64,000 nucleotides of DNA from positions 14,544,401 to 14,608,400 of the forward strand of contig CM067067.1 in the NCBI GenBank assembly GCA_033980235.1, given 5' to 3'. Both the position numbers and the translations under genes were made by a program. Below are positions 45,518-57,588 of the stretch, piece by piece. This stretch comes from Diadema setosum. Lineage: Eukaryota > Echinodermata > Echinoidea > Diadematoida > Diadematidae. How positions within the stretch are numbered: position 1 is the stretch's first letter; each line of letters starts with the position of its first letter. Under the pieces are notes generated by a model that worked only from the letters and a program-made list of their open reading frames with translations, did not search any database and was not told where the DNA came from.

Positions 45518-48500
45518 CTTTATGGTGTTAAGTCTTTTTTTACTCCAAAGACCTTTCGCAACACAAATGTTAATGCACATTCAAATACTTACATATTGTT
45601 CTTTCAAAATCCCCCTTCCCAAATGAAATAGATAATGAATTCAATATCTTCACAAAACATAGCGGAGTAGTTCATTTATAGTTGATGTCCAAATTATGAA
45701 GCCATTGAAAAGAAAATGATATGCAAATGACGTTACAGTTCTGACCAGTTTGGCTACTGAAATGTGACCACTGTCACAGGTTTAGCGATTTCCCAATGCA
45801 CAAAACTAATCTTAATTGTTAAGTCACCTCTATTCATATGATCGGAATAAAACCAACTTTGTCAGTGGAATACATTTCTTTCGTTTAGTTTTCCCGTCAT
45901 GTAATTAGACTTCGAAGCAAAATTTCAGCTGCTTTGCTTCATGAATAAATTACCCTTATATCAAGAAGCATCAAGCAAGCGAGCATAGTTCTTCCTGTGA
46001 CACTAATTCTCATCTGTACAGTATTTTTTCCGAAAAAAAAATTATATATAACAGCAGTTGCGATCTTACAAATCATTTTTGTACAGAGGGTGACGATTGA
46101 TAAAAACGTTGTCATAGCACATCTTCACCCCTCTACATTTTTTAATCCCTTTCGTTCAGTGATTGTCTCCACTCTTGGAATATGTCTGCGATTACATTTA
46201 CATGACCAATAAATGGTATTGAGATAACGTGTTTTTCTTTCTTCTTCTTCTTCTTCTTCCCTATCAAATCTGGGCCCAATCGTCAACAGGGGAGGTTTAG
46301 ATAGTGATGCTGTAACCTTCTTTTTTCATGAACAGAGACAGAGAGGAGAGAAAAACTGTCCTTCGAAGATGTTATTTGGCGCTTCTTTGTGGTGTACGTT
46401 TCATCCGGATGACACCTTGCTTCTTGAGAGCAGGATACGAGGGCGCGCCGAGGGAATGATGTACGGGGAAAAAAGGGTTGGTTTAATTCCGTTTCACAGT
46501 CGACTTGCGGTTTTGAATCAATGCTTCTAGTGTATATCCAAGCCCCAAGCAGTTCTGCTCCCGGAATACCCCTGAGAAAGGTGACCCCAAAATGCCCCTA
46601 TGACGTGCATGGTACACTTTGTGTGATCCGGATTTGTTTGTACACGTGGTTTCATAGCCATCCAAAGAATAATAATGATAAAAACAAAACAAAAATTGCC
46701 CCAAGGTTTGTGTGTTAAAACGCTATACGCGAGCAACGTAGTGATTACATTGCTTGTTGTTCTTGGAAATTGAACTCTTCTTCTCCAATTCAAAACTTTT
46801 CGAACTCGTGTCTTTTTCATCGTAGCGCTTCATCGTAGCGTCTTTGTAGCCGATCAACAGAACGACAACTTAGATATTTACGAAGATGATTGTGTAAGTT
46901 CGAAAAGGTCATAGGGATTTGGGATCACGATTGTACAATCGGACATTTATTTCCGTTGACCATAGAAGACCGGAAATCTTCCGATTTCCGCGGACACTCA
47001 AATATTTCAAGAAATCTCATATATCTAGTTCTTCTCTGCAAGGGAGAAATATCTTTTTATGACGTGTGGGTGATACTGAGTTCGTCAAGAGGATTTTCAT
47101 TTCTCATTTCTATTCTTTAAATTCGCAGTTATACGGCCTACGTCTTATAATGTGTAGTCACCTGAGAATGCATAACATGCTCTGATTACGATGACGAAAA
47201 TATGGAATTACACTTCATAATCATACCAATTTAATGATGATTCTAATGCCAACGAAGGAATCCCATAACATTGATATCATGCCTCTCAAATACAACTGAT
47301 GATGTTAGTGAGTCCACTTACGACAAAGACAGATATCATATTTCTAATGACAGCAATATTCAAGTAAGGAAATCTGATTTGGATAGTGGTAATCGTGATA
47401 ACAAGAACATGTCTAATCAAGGTAATGAAATGGACGTAATGAAGCTTACGGTAGATTTGTAGATGAATTGAGTGTTTGAATTGAGCGATTCACTGCAATA
47501 GAGGCAAGAAGGGCTGAAGTGAAATTAGTGCGGTCAAGTCATTTTCCAAGAATTGTACTGTCCCATAGAGGTCTGGCGTGTAACGATCCATGTAGTACAT
47601 CCGCCTTCAGATCTACACTACTTGGCAAAATGGCTAGGAAGCGTCTTCTTACGTTTATGAACATGCATGTCAATAACACAGCAAAGCTGCGGGGGTTTCT
47701 GCAGAATCTCTCAACAGATGCGCGCCAAATCACTGTCTGACGAAGCATGTCAAATCACCCCGTATTGTTCCGCTTGAAATGACCAATTTTTTTATACCTT
47801 TCACGTTTGTTCGAGTCTGCGTGGACTTTCCATGGAAAAAAAAAAAGAAAAGAAAAAAAAAACACCACTGCGAAATTTGTCTCCGCCGTCAAGGGGAGTA
47901 AAATAGCTCGTTATTTTCCCATCGCGCTGCCGGACAATCCATCAACACAAGATGGGTCTACCATGTCTCGACTTTCAGAATCTTCACCTATCCCAGCGGT
48001 ATTTTAACGATGATATCGCTGGAATGTACACTACTTAAGTAATTGGAGTTCAGGGAGTTGACGATGTTAATCATGATGGTAATTTGTCTCAAAGAAATTC
48101 AAACTTACACCTACGGGAAGTGGCAGGGTGTTACTGACCAGTGACAGGCAACGACATTTGCTGACGGGAATCTGACGTCTAACGACCCCCTTGTGACCAA
48201 TTCTACGGACTGCAGGTGAAATATGATTGTCGTGTCTTTTGCGGGGTCAAATGCAACGACATCAAAACTATAGGGCTCAATTACAACAATTCCAGCCTGT
48301 CACATAGCTCTCAAGTGAGTGATTTCACGCACACATTTCAACAATGATTGACTTTGCAAAGAAATAACGGAGCAAAAGTGTATAGAGCACGGAAGATGTT
48401 AAAACAAAGAGAAGGGGGAAACGATGTTAAGCAATCGAAAACAAAACATTGGTTTTTTTTATATGAAGCATCAAAATGATTGGAATCTTTATCTTTATCA

Positions 48501-50394
48501 GAACCCAACTGCAGTCAAGGCGTCTCTGTTTAGCATAAAGCGTCCCAAATATGATGGTCACTCGTGTATTTCTTTCTTGTATTTTGGCTTGTAGACTCTG
48601 CTGCATCTAAAAATGTAAAAGCGTTCGAATGCTTTTTATAGTTTACATAGTTTTGTGTGTATATCCTTGTGATCAATAGTACTATAGTATGACATCGAGC
48701 TACTTTGTGACGCCAAAAGAAACTGAAATATTCATGTTAACAATTAACAAAGAACCTAAAGCTGAATCTGAGTATACAGTATATAATAATTATCCTCCAA
48801 GATCCCACACAATTCGGGGTATAAATCACGCTCGCGCGCCGCAAGCATGACTGAAGTAATAATTTCAGATCAGAAAGAGACGTCATTTTCATTTCAGTTC
48901 AATTCAATTAAACTTTCGTTTTAATTCATTCTACAGAATATGCAAAGAAATGATTGAAATTAGGCACCCATTTGAATACGTGAACTGAATTGGATTTCAA
49001 GACCAGTCAGCTATGCTATTCAGCGAATTTTTTCTTTCTTTCTTAATCGTTTCATACAGATTGGATTCACTTTGGAATTTTGCCAAAGCAATTACTTACC
49101 CTGCTCATTTAATCGCATCTATAGATAGCTCTGTTCTTTTCCTAATCTATGCCTAAATTGTTTGCAACGAGCACTGCATGACTAAAGTCTGCTTTTCTGT
49201 AGCCGTGTCTCAGCATAGAGTAAGACAGAATCGATGTTACTTCTTTTTTTTTGTTTTGAAAGCGTTCAATTGCGTTCATTTAGTTGGTGACGGAAGAGGG
49301 CTCCTACTGTCAAATCAGTCTCTCTGTCGACCTGAAAAGTTTAATAAATGTTTTTTCAATGCATTCTGAAGAGTAATTTGCTGCTTGCGACTGCTGGGTG
49401 CTGTTTTCTTTTTTCAGGCGATTCAGCATCGCTATACTTTCTGAGATGAACGTATCCATATGACACCTGGAATATAATTAGGTTATCCAATGAGGGAAAT
49501 CTGGCGGATGAATGAGAATATGATCACTGGAGCCATTTGCTTGACGAATCAATGGAGAGAGAAAGAGAGAGAAGATAACACCTTCACTTTATTCATCATT
49601 TAAATCCTCTTCCAAGACATCTCTATCTAAATTGGGAAAACCATTGCCATCTGCTTCCGTCGGTTTTTGTTTGTTTGTTTGTTTGTTTTCTTCTTCTTCT
49701 GCTTCATTTTCCCCTCGGGTTTATGTATGACTTGACAATTGAAGTTCGTAAAGGGATGGTATAGTTCTTGTTGAGATGGGGATTCAAGTTTTAACATTTT
49801 GACAGGTAAGTAGAAACCACATATATGAAATATTAAAGAACAGAAAATTCTACGAGGAATCCAAAGCTCTCTCTCTCTTTTAAATCGGGTTTGAAATAGC
49901 TGAGATATAAAAAAAAACACACACACACACAAAGCAAAACACAGTGGTCCAAATAAAAGATGGGACCCAACTTTCAGTAGGGCCTCTTTTTTTTTTTAAC
50001 CAACTTTTCATTCCTCTTAAGATTGTATGCTCTGGGTTAGTATTTCATATAAGTGGTTTCTAATTATATTGCCAAAAAAAGGTCAAAACCTGAATTCTCA
50101 TCTGAACTAAACCTATACCATCTTTTTCTTTAACGTTCCTTTCGTCATTTCGTAACCGGTTGATGGTACTTGAGCGTAAGTGCATGCCTTTATCATGGGA
50201 TAGAATGAAGAGGTGACGGGTGCATTCTTATGTTGAACAATTTTCTTTCACTATTTTCCAAATGACAACGAAAATGAGGCAAAAGTTTAGAATGTGAATG
50301 CGTACCATCTCAGGAAATGACTACACGAAAGGCACTGCATCCCGTACAAAACAACAGAGGCACCTGTCTTAAATAATCATGTGAACAAGTACTA
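45518..50394. other. No gene assigned
   Basis: No recognisable domain in any frame. A pair of plus-strand frames at 47271-47462 and 47519-47740 are separated by stops. A (TTC)n run lies at 46240-46259 and a short TTCAATTCAATT word at 48897. Confidence 0.5.
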
Positions 50395-51238
50395 GGTGTT
50401 ACAAAAACATTTCCCACTTTTCATCCTTAATAGTTCAAAAACTATATATCAGATTACACTGAAATTGATATGAGCAATAGCCGAAAAGTGTACAATTTTG
50501 TTGATGTTAATTTAGAAATGATAGCATAAATCAGTTTCATTAGATTCAAGATTTATTTTTAAGTTAGGTTTCGGATTTTGCTCCGTTTTCAACCCTCTGT
50601 ACAAAATTTTAATTTTGCACAGGGGTCAATTGGTGTGTATGGGAATGTGTGGTTAACATCATGACAATGGTCCTGAACAATGGCCTGGATTAGAATGCTC
50701 TATTACGTATTCATGAGAAATTCCACTATCACAGCTAGTTTTTATTCATCCTGAAATGTAGTGTATGCAAGCACATGAAAACATGTGCTTATTTTTTTTT
50801 TCATGTGCATGCGTTTTACCTTTTACCATGAATTCAGACTAGCAGTGCCCAGGGCAATCCATCATGAATTATCAATAAAGCATTCATGTGTCTTGGAGCA
50901 AGAGTCCAGAAGCCTAGTCAGCAGAGCTCTGAAAAGGTGGTATTCGTGGTTTTCATGTCTGTTGTTCAGGGTCATTGTAAGCACACACTCACATACACAT
51001 CATTGGTTCTTGTGTAAAGTTCAAATCTGTACAGATGGTTCAAATTTGACCCAAATCTGGAACTTAACTTTAAAATTAATCATGGATTTAACGAAAGTGA
51101 TTATGCTCTCATATTCAAATCACCTCCAACTAAATTGCACAATATTCAGCTATTATACTCATATCAATGACAGTGTTATATGTTGCATAGTTTTCGAACT
51201 TTAAGGATCAAAAGTGGGAAATGTTTTTTTGTAACACC
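50395..51238. mobile_element. 844-bp DNA element with very long inverted repeats
   Basis: The left end reads GGTGTTACAAAAACATTTCC, and the right end in reverse complement reads GGTGTTACAAAAAAACATTT then CC. The arms stay alignable inwards for roughly 300 bp or more (for example TTGATATGAG, AGTTAGG/AGTTAAG, ATGACAATGGTCCTGAACAA against ACAATGACCCTGAACAA), so most of the element is one imperfect palindrome. TA lies at both edges inside AGTACTA/TAGTACT, consistent with TA target duplication as in Tc1/mariner elements. The open frames inside show no transposase motif. It is probably non-autonomous. Confidence 0.72.
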
Positions 51239-53269
51239 TAGTACTTCATGCATGTTCCATATCAATCACTTTCAGTAGTACAGGAAATACAATGACATGA
51301 AATTGCTCAATCTTCTGTTCTATCATCATTCAAACATGCAAGATGGTTCAAATTTAATAAACATAATGCAATTGGGAGCAGTATGACGTTGGCATATAGA
51401 GTCAGAAGAGAAGTGCAGATATGCTTCTAGCAGACTTTTCCGAGAACCCAATAAGCTCGCATATTTCCGCCCCATACTCGCCAGGTGATATCTGCATCTG
51501 TACATCATACGTATGCTCCACGGACATACCGGAAATACGAAGGCTGTCGGTTTTATAGGAATCTGCTCAAGTCAGGTTAGAACTTCCTATAAGACTGCAT
51601 CCACCAACTAATAATGACATAAGGACAATTTGATTACAGGTGTGCAAGTGCAGCGAGGAAGTATAACGTTGCTGCGCGCTTGTGCGTTGGGAGTCGAAGA
51701 CTGCTCACTGAATTTGATTTCAAAGTTGATTGCAATGTGTAACACGATTCAAATAGACCTTGGCCGTCGGCAAAGCTGATGTGATTGTCTGTCTGAGATT
51801 CTTTTTTTCTTCATCTTCCAGAAGTGAAACGAAGACATAAAATCGAAACATCAAATTTCTAGATGCTTTACCTCATGCAAATAATGCTTGCGCATAGAAT
51901 ATGGATGCTTCTCATAATTCATAAGCCTTTAACTATTAAAAATTCAAATGTGTATTTATATCTACATTTATTTTATAAACTTGGATTGGATACAAAAATA
52001 TGCATAATTCCTGATCTTACAAACGCGACCACAATCGAGCTCAACTTGTTTAAGCTGTTATTACCATGATAAAAGCTTTCAGGGCCTTCTTTTTTCGTTT
52101 CTTTTTGTTGTCAAATACCACCTATCTCCAAACAGCAGTGGTTCCTATTCACATCCGAAAGTTACGAAGCAATACTCAGTAGTCACTCTCTTGTTGACTA
52201 TGAGAAATGATAAAAATGTTCTGAAAGGTGCCTTGTATTTTTTTTTTTCGGATACGAACAGAACAGCCACCGGCTTGGGGGGGGGGGGGGGGGCGAATCG
52301 CGTTTAAGATGAAATATACCACATAGTATATACTAACATACCAAAGTCATGATTAATAACTGTGCCTGTCAGAATCCGTTGTAGGTTCTTTATGGGTAAA
52401 GTTCTCGTGATGATGTGCATTAAGATGATACTTCATATTTGATCTTTGCTCAGGTGGGCGAATTTCTGATACATATCATCAAGAGATAAGACCGCCCCTT
52501 GAAAACTGGAGAGAGAGTCTTAAATCGGATCATCACTCATTTCTTGTGAAAGAATACAAATTGCCTTAAGGTAGACGAGATAATGTGTCTCTCCTTACGT
52601 TAAAAAAAAAAATCCCAAGCAGAGACAGAATACAAAAATAAAAGATATGACCCGAGAATTAAGACGGATACTCACGCTACGTACATTGTCAACCTATCAT
52701 CTCTAACAGGAATCCGCACATTGCTCGAGCGAGACTGCAAATCGGATTTTGAAAGGCTCCGAGGTCTTACGCCACTCGGAGCAGAAGTAAAGTACACAAA
52801 ACATGAGAAAGCCAAGCAAAGAGGTTTTGCCTCGCATAAGGCTTGCACTTATTTATTCATGAGTGTGTGTGTGTGTGTGTGTGCAAAAAAAAAAAATGAG
52901 AGCATGGGTATGGGCGAGTGCAGAGTGAAACGAAGATCGAAAATACTGAAGAGAAAGCTGAACACGAAATGAATTCCAAACGTGTGAAGCTCTTAGTTAA
53001 GGTAAGGAAAGCAAATAAAAGAAATAAATTAACATGCCTTAGGTAAATATTTCATTTTGTTTGTCTCATATTATAGCTAATAATTAACTTTGCTTTATTG
53101 ATCGACACCATTAGGCAGGGAGAAATCAATCAATAAAACACATTCCTCTGACCTAGTGTTGCAGAAAACAGGTGTTGTTTAAAGAAACATAAGAAGAGAG
53201 ACAAAAAAAAAATCGGAATGTATGTAGGCGATTTCATTCATAGGTTTGATGAATGATAACACTACTCAC
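51239..53269. other. No gene seen
   Basis: A/T-rich with a poly-G run (52277) and a short (GT)n at 52864-52884. No recognisable gene. Confidence 0.5.
52277..52293 (+). repeat. Poly-G run of 17
   Basis: An uninterrupted G-run. Similar runs lie at 43830-43841, 55426-55439, 55853-55868, 57459-57471 and 60223-60237. Confidence 0.9.
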
Positions 53270-53984
53270 GTTATTAGTGTCATGTCCATCTTGACAGCTC
53301 CTGCATTCACTGATTCCAAACTGTAGTTGATGGAACTGTTCTGATGCTTTAGACGCTCTTTTCTTTTTATCAAAGAAACCCGATGGGCAATTTTAAAACA
53401 CAAATCAATTTCCGGTCGTGCAGTTGGAAAGCACCAGGTTGCCCACGGCCTAAAATGCAGAAATTCCTAAAGGGTCCATGTGTTTTCCTCCACACTGCAA
53501 GACGGAAGCGATATTCTGCGTACCAGTCGGTCACTGAGGAGGGATTGTACCCGCCTCCGACAGGAGTAAACTTAGCGAAGGATCACTCGTCATCAAAAAG
53601 TAATTGATAACAAACTTCTGAAAACATTCAGTGTTTGGAGAAAAAGCATCAGGTTTAGCACATTGACATAGCCAAGATGCCTCCTGCGATAGCACCTGCT
53701 CGCGGGTTACAGACGAGAGCTGTGAAAATCGCTGTCTCGTCAGACACGCAAGCCTCCTGAGCAGAACTTCTCGCCAGAGAGAAAGACTGTCTCCTCTTCC
53801 ATCAAAGGTATTTCAAAGAGTTTGTTAAATCTGTTTGCCTTAGCGCCACGCGAATGAAATTCAGCCGAGGCAAAAGCTGCTTCGAAAGAAATTGACGCTG
53901 CAGCAGCATCCCCAGAAAACACACACTGCATACTCGACACAACAGCGCGCTCTAATCTACAGGCATGCCGTATTATTTTTCTAT

Positions 53985-54055
53985 CTCATCCGATTGGCTG
54001 CCTGACACATGACGTACCTCAATGCGGCGCCTCCGCCGCGTTATGTCAACCAATC
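53985..54055 (-). promoter_or_regulatory. Possible CCAAT-box promoter patch
   Basis: Two CCAAT boxes face each other (GATTGGCT at 53991 and CCAATC at 54050), with a CRE-like TGACGTAC and a GCGGCGCCTCCGCCGC block between, in otherwise A/T-rich DNA. A minus-strand open frame (53740-53940, starting MSSMQCVFSG) begins just downstream in that direction. No start site can be fixed and no domain is recognised. Confidence 0.25.
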
Positions 54056-55194
54056 CCGTGAAACATGCACGTACAACACCTCCTGGTTCCCTATGTGTGT
54101 TTGTCTTGCTTGCTTTTTGTCGTTGTTGTATTTAAAGCATCCATGCAAAGGATAATACGACGAATTGCCCGACCATTAAATCTTTCACAAATATCGTCTC
54201 GCGAGGAAGCTTCAACACTGTAGACTTTTCCGACGTGACCGCGTTTCATTCAAAGGCTCGTTTTTTTGCACGTCAGGGAACATATCATATTCATGAAATA
54301 TGGCTTTGAATGTATTGAATAAAAGGAAACGAATAGATCTGGCAGTTTTGTATCAGAACTCTGATGACAGTCTTCAATCATATCTACACTCGGCAATTAA
54401 GGTAATTGCATTGTGCTGTTCCGGCTAGAAACGTGGCCTTCGGCTATGCCGGAGAAACATATGGATACTAATTGATATAAGAGGAGAGACTTGAGCAAGA
54501 TGTCGGAAGCAAATCAAACACTCGGCAGCATATCTCCTTGACTTTTCACATCGTCATTAGAAATAAGACCGTAAGAATGAAAAAAAAAATATAAAGAATA
54601 ACCGAAAATATCAAGGTTCACACAATTTCGAAGCGATGATTCGATTTGAAAATGACTCACAATTATTCAGTGGTACGCAATGAGAGGAGAAAATCGTAAC
54701 GTTTTGTCACATTTGTCGCATGATACAAAAAGCACACTGCGCGTTAACCCCCTTTGTCAAACCCCCTAGATAAACAACTAAGCATAAAAGAAAAGGCTAT
54801 AGATGTTAACTTTTCCTACGAAATGTCTCGCAACCCTTTTGTATCCATTCATATTTCAAAGTTTCGTTAGGGCATTCATGTTGTACGTCGGCCAGGATTA
54901 TTTCTTTCTGTAGATGAGCTACTGCTGGGATAAAATATTTGCACAACATGATGGTTAATTGGAAATTATGGGATGTGGTAAGGATGGGTTCCTTTTGGAG
55001 GTTTTAGTTAAACCCTTCGCAAATGGAAGATAGGAAGTGTTAACACACAATTTCCCTTCTACTGATTTCGAGGGCAATTCAGAGGGCATTCTAACATGTC
55101 TAACAAAATCGAAAAGAATCATTCGATGAAATGTGGAGGGGCGAAAAGAAGAGAGAAAAAATAGAAAACAATAAGCCCTTCAGGCTTTTTTTTT
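54056..55194. other. No gene seen
   Basis: A/T-rich DNA upstream (minus-strand sense) of the CCAAT patch, with no open frame of note. Confidence 0.5.
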
Positions 55195-55828
55195 AACATG
55201 ATAGACCAGTTCACGTTCGCTGTCACTGTAAACAGGTAAGTATGTAAACAGTATGTATGATATAGGCCTACTGCTTCTTGGTGCATTTTCCACTGCATCT
55301 ATATTGGTGGTATAGAGGACCAGGGTCACCATATAAGAGCGTGACTTATCCCCTTGCTTTTACTTTTAAAATAAAAATGCATAACAAATCGTATACTTAT
55401 CCAAAATATACAATAAATGTATGAAGGGGGGGGGGGGGGCTGAGGAAGGTCTTCTTGTGTGAGAAATACCAGTGCAGTTTCTGTAATTCAATTCAATTCA
55501 ATTCAATTCAATTCAATTCAATTCAATTCAATTCAATTCCATTCAATTCAAATAGGTTGGTATAAGGTACGACAGAATTTGCGTTTCGCCCTTTTTCATT
55601 GCTTAGGTACGGGCCTGTTCCACTACCTTTATATTTCAGATAAAGATAATCTGATGATTACTTAAATTATTATATCACCAGTTTTAGAACTGGGTAAGAG
55701 AATAATAATCTCTTTCATTTTACATTATTTCCTTGGTACATGATCATTATACTAATTCCCCCTTTTATTAACATGACAGACCACTTCGCTCTCGCTGTCA
55801 CTGTAGACAGGTAAAAGTATGTAAATAG
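55195..55828 (+). repeat. Dispersed duplicate blocks with poly-G partners
   Basis: 55195-55250 and 55770-55828 share AACATGAYAGACCA, CGCTGTCACTGTARACAGGT and AAGTATGTAAA. Each is followed within 30-190 nt by a run of 14-16 G (55426-55439 and 55853-55868). They look like two remnants of one repeat unit about 575 bp apart. An (ATTCA)n array (55485-55551) lies between them. Confidence 0.5.
55485..55551 (+). repeat. (ATTCA)n pentanucleotide array
   Basis: About 13 near-perfect ATTCA units with one ATTCC variant. It is the same pentamer that ends the retroposon tails at 3.7 and 61.6 kb, so the array may have grown from such a tail. Confidence 0.9.
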
Positions 55829-57529
55829 CAAAAACAGCTAATTGTTTTGGCAGGGGGGGGGGGGGGGGTAGACGTAAATTCCAATGATTGCGACAAGTGC
55901 CAGATTTTTGACCTAAGAAGAAATTAAAAAGAAGAGATTTCACTTCGCTCCTTTACCCATTTGAGAGAGACAAAAAAAAAAAAAGAAATCAAACCAAACA
56001 ACCAAACGGCGGACTGACGCTCTTGGAGAGCAATCTCTAAGGGGATTAATTTATCCAGTTCTAAGCTGGCGGAATCAGGGTAACCTATAAGTGATTAGTC
56101 TCATTTGCGGGCATACTATGTACAATAAAACTTCTCGTCATTCCAGTTGTATATTTAGACTGATGTTGTCCATAAAATCTCAATGATCTCTTGCGATAAA
56201 GGTATTCGGGAAACTTTATCCCCTTCAATGGAGCGGCAACCAATTTTAGAATATTCTCCTGTGAAAACAGTTGTGATTTCGCCGGTATCCATTTTTAGTG
56301 AGGAGCACTCTTTTTCTCCCCCTATCTTTTTCTTCTTCTCTTTCTTTGTAATCTCATGTTCTCTGTATTCCTCTCCCACTGATTCCATACTTGCACACAC
56401 ACGTTGGTATCGTAACACACTATTATATCATTTTGAATATCGTTATTTTATCCGCCACACAATCGCAACAATGATATTACTCAAACACGTACCCTCTTTT
56501 ACCACTGCAGTTACCATAGGACGGGTTGCCTATAAAGACATTGTGCCTGTAAGTAATAACATTTTGACTTCCTCCTTTCTCTTTTAAAGGAAAGTTGAGA
56601 TGTAATTGAAATAAAGTCATGACAACAACCTCAGTCAAATCTTCTTGCTTACTTTGTAATTCCCCCATCTTTTATTTCTTCTTGTATCTTTTTGATTAGT
56701 TATCACACCAAAATTGAAATCACATATTTTTATAGATCACATTTTTATTGCTATCACACATGTTCTGTTTCTTACAAGCACGATACATTTCTTTGAAACA
56801 TACGATATACCAACGAGACTCAGTATAGATCTTTTTTTCCTCCTACTATTTTTAAACTCTTTATTTTTGTTTTTGTTTGATTCACGATGAAAACCATTTG
56901 AAAACCAATGACTATAGTTGAGTGCTTTTCAACCATTCAGGGCAGTGGCTAAAAGTGAATATAGAATTTCTTTTGGATTACAGTATTCTTGTAAAGACAT
57001 TCCGTGCTGTTTCCACAAAAAGAGATGATGTTTTCCATCATTCTCTTGCCCCCTCACGCACACACTTCTACATTTTATTTTCACACATCTTTCCTGTTCT
57101 TTTCCTTCCATTCTTTCTCCTCCCAACGTTCCAGCTGTTGCACTGAAGAAAAAAAAAGAGATTCATTTCACGTGGATTACGGACAATAGTATCTTCTCTT
57201 TCACGAAACATAAAAGACATACGGCACGATTGCGTGACTGTGCAGGAATACGTCCATATCTACCGCTGATATACCTTCGAGTGGCTGTCCACGCCTGGCT
57301 GCAATTAATACAGGATGTTCAGATGGCGACGATATCGTGACATGAGGAGAGAATATGACACTTAGACGAAATTAATTCATGGACCAAGACTGGTGACAGT
57401 TCGATGGACAGAAATTCCAGAGTACGGTATATTGTGATTTTTTTTTTTTTTTTTTTTTGGGGGGGGGGGGGAGAAACATTTAAAACATGTGATATATTTA
57501 TTTCTCTTCTTCCACTATTCTTTGCTTTG

Positions 57530-57588
<59 letters not shown>

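Noticed and set aside
50785..51204. 139-codon frame as a transposase of the 844-bp element
   Set aside because: No DDE-type motif or helix-turn-helix is visible, and the frame lies mostly in the inverted-repeat arm.
55195..55230. Short frame ending at a perfect donor ACAG|GTAAGT
   Set aside because: The same block recurs at 55770-55828 as part of a duplicated repeat, so it is more likely mobile DNA than an exon.
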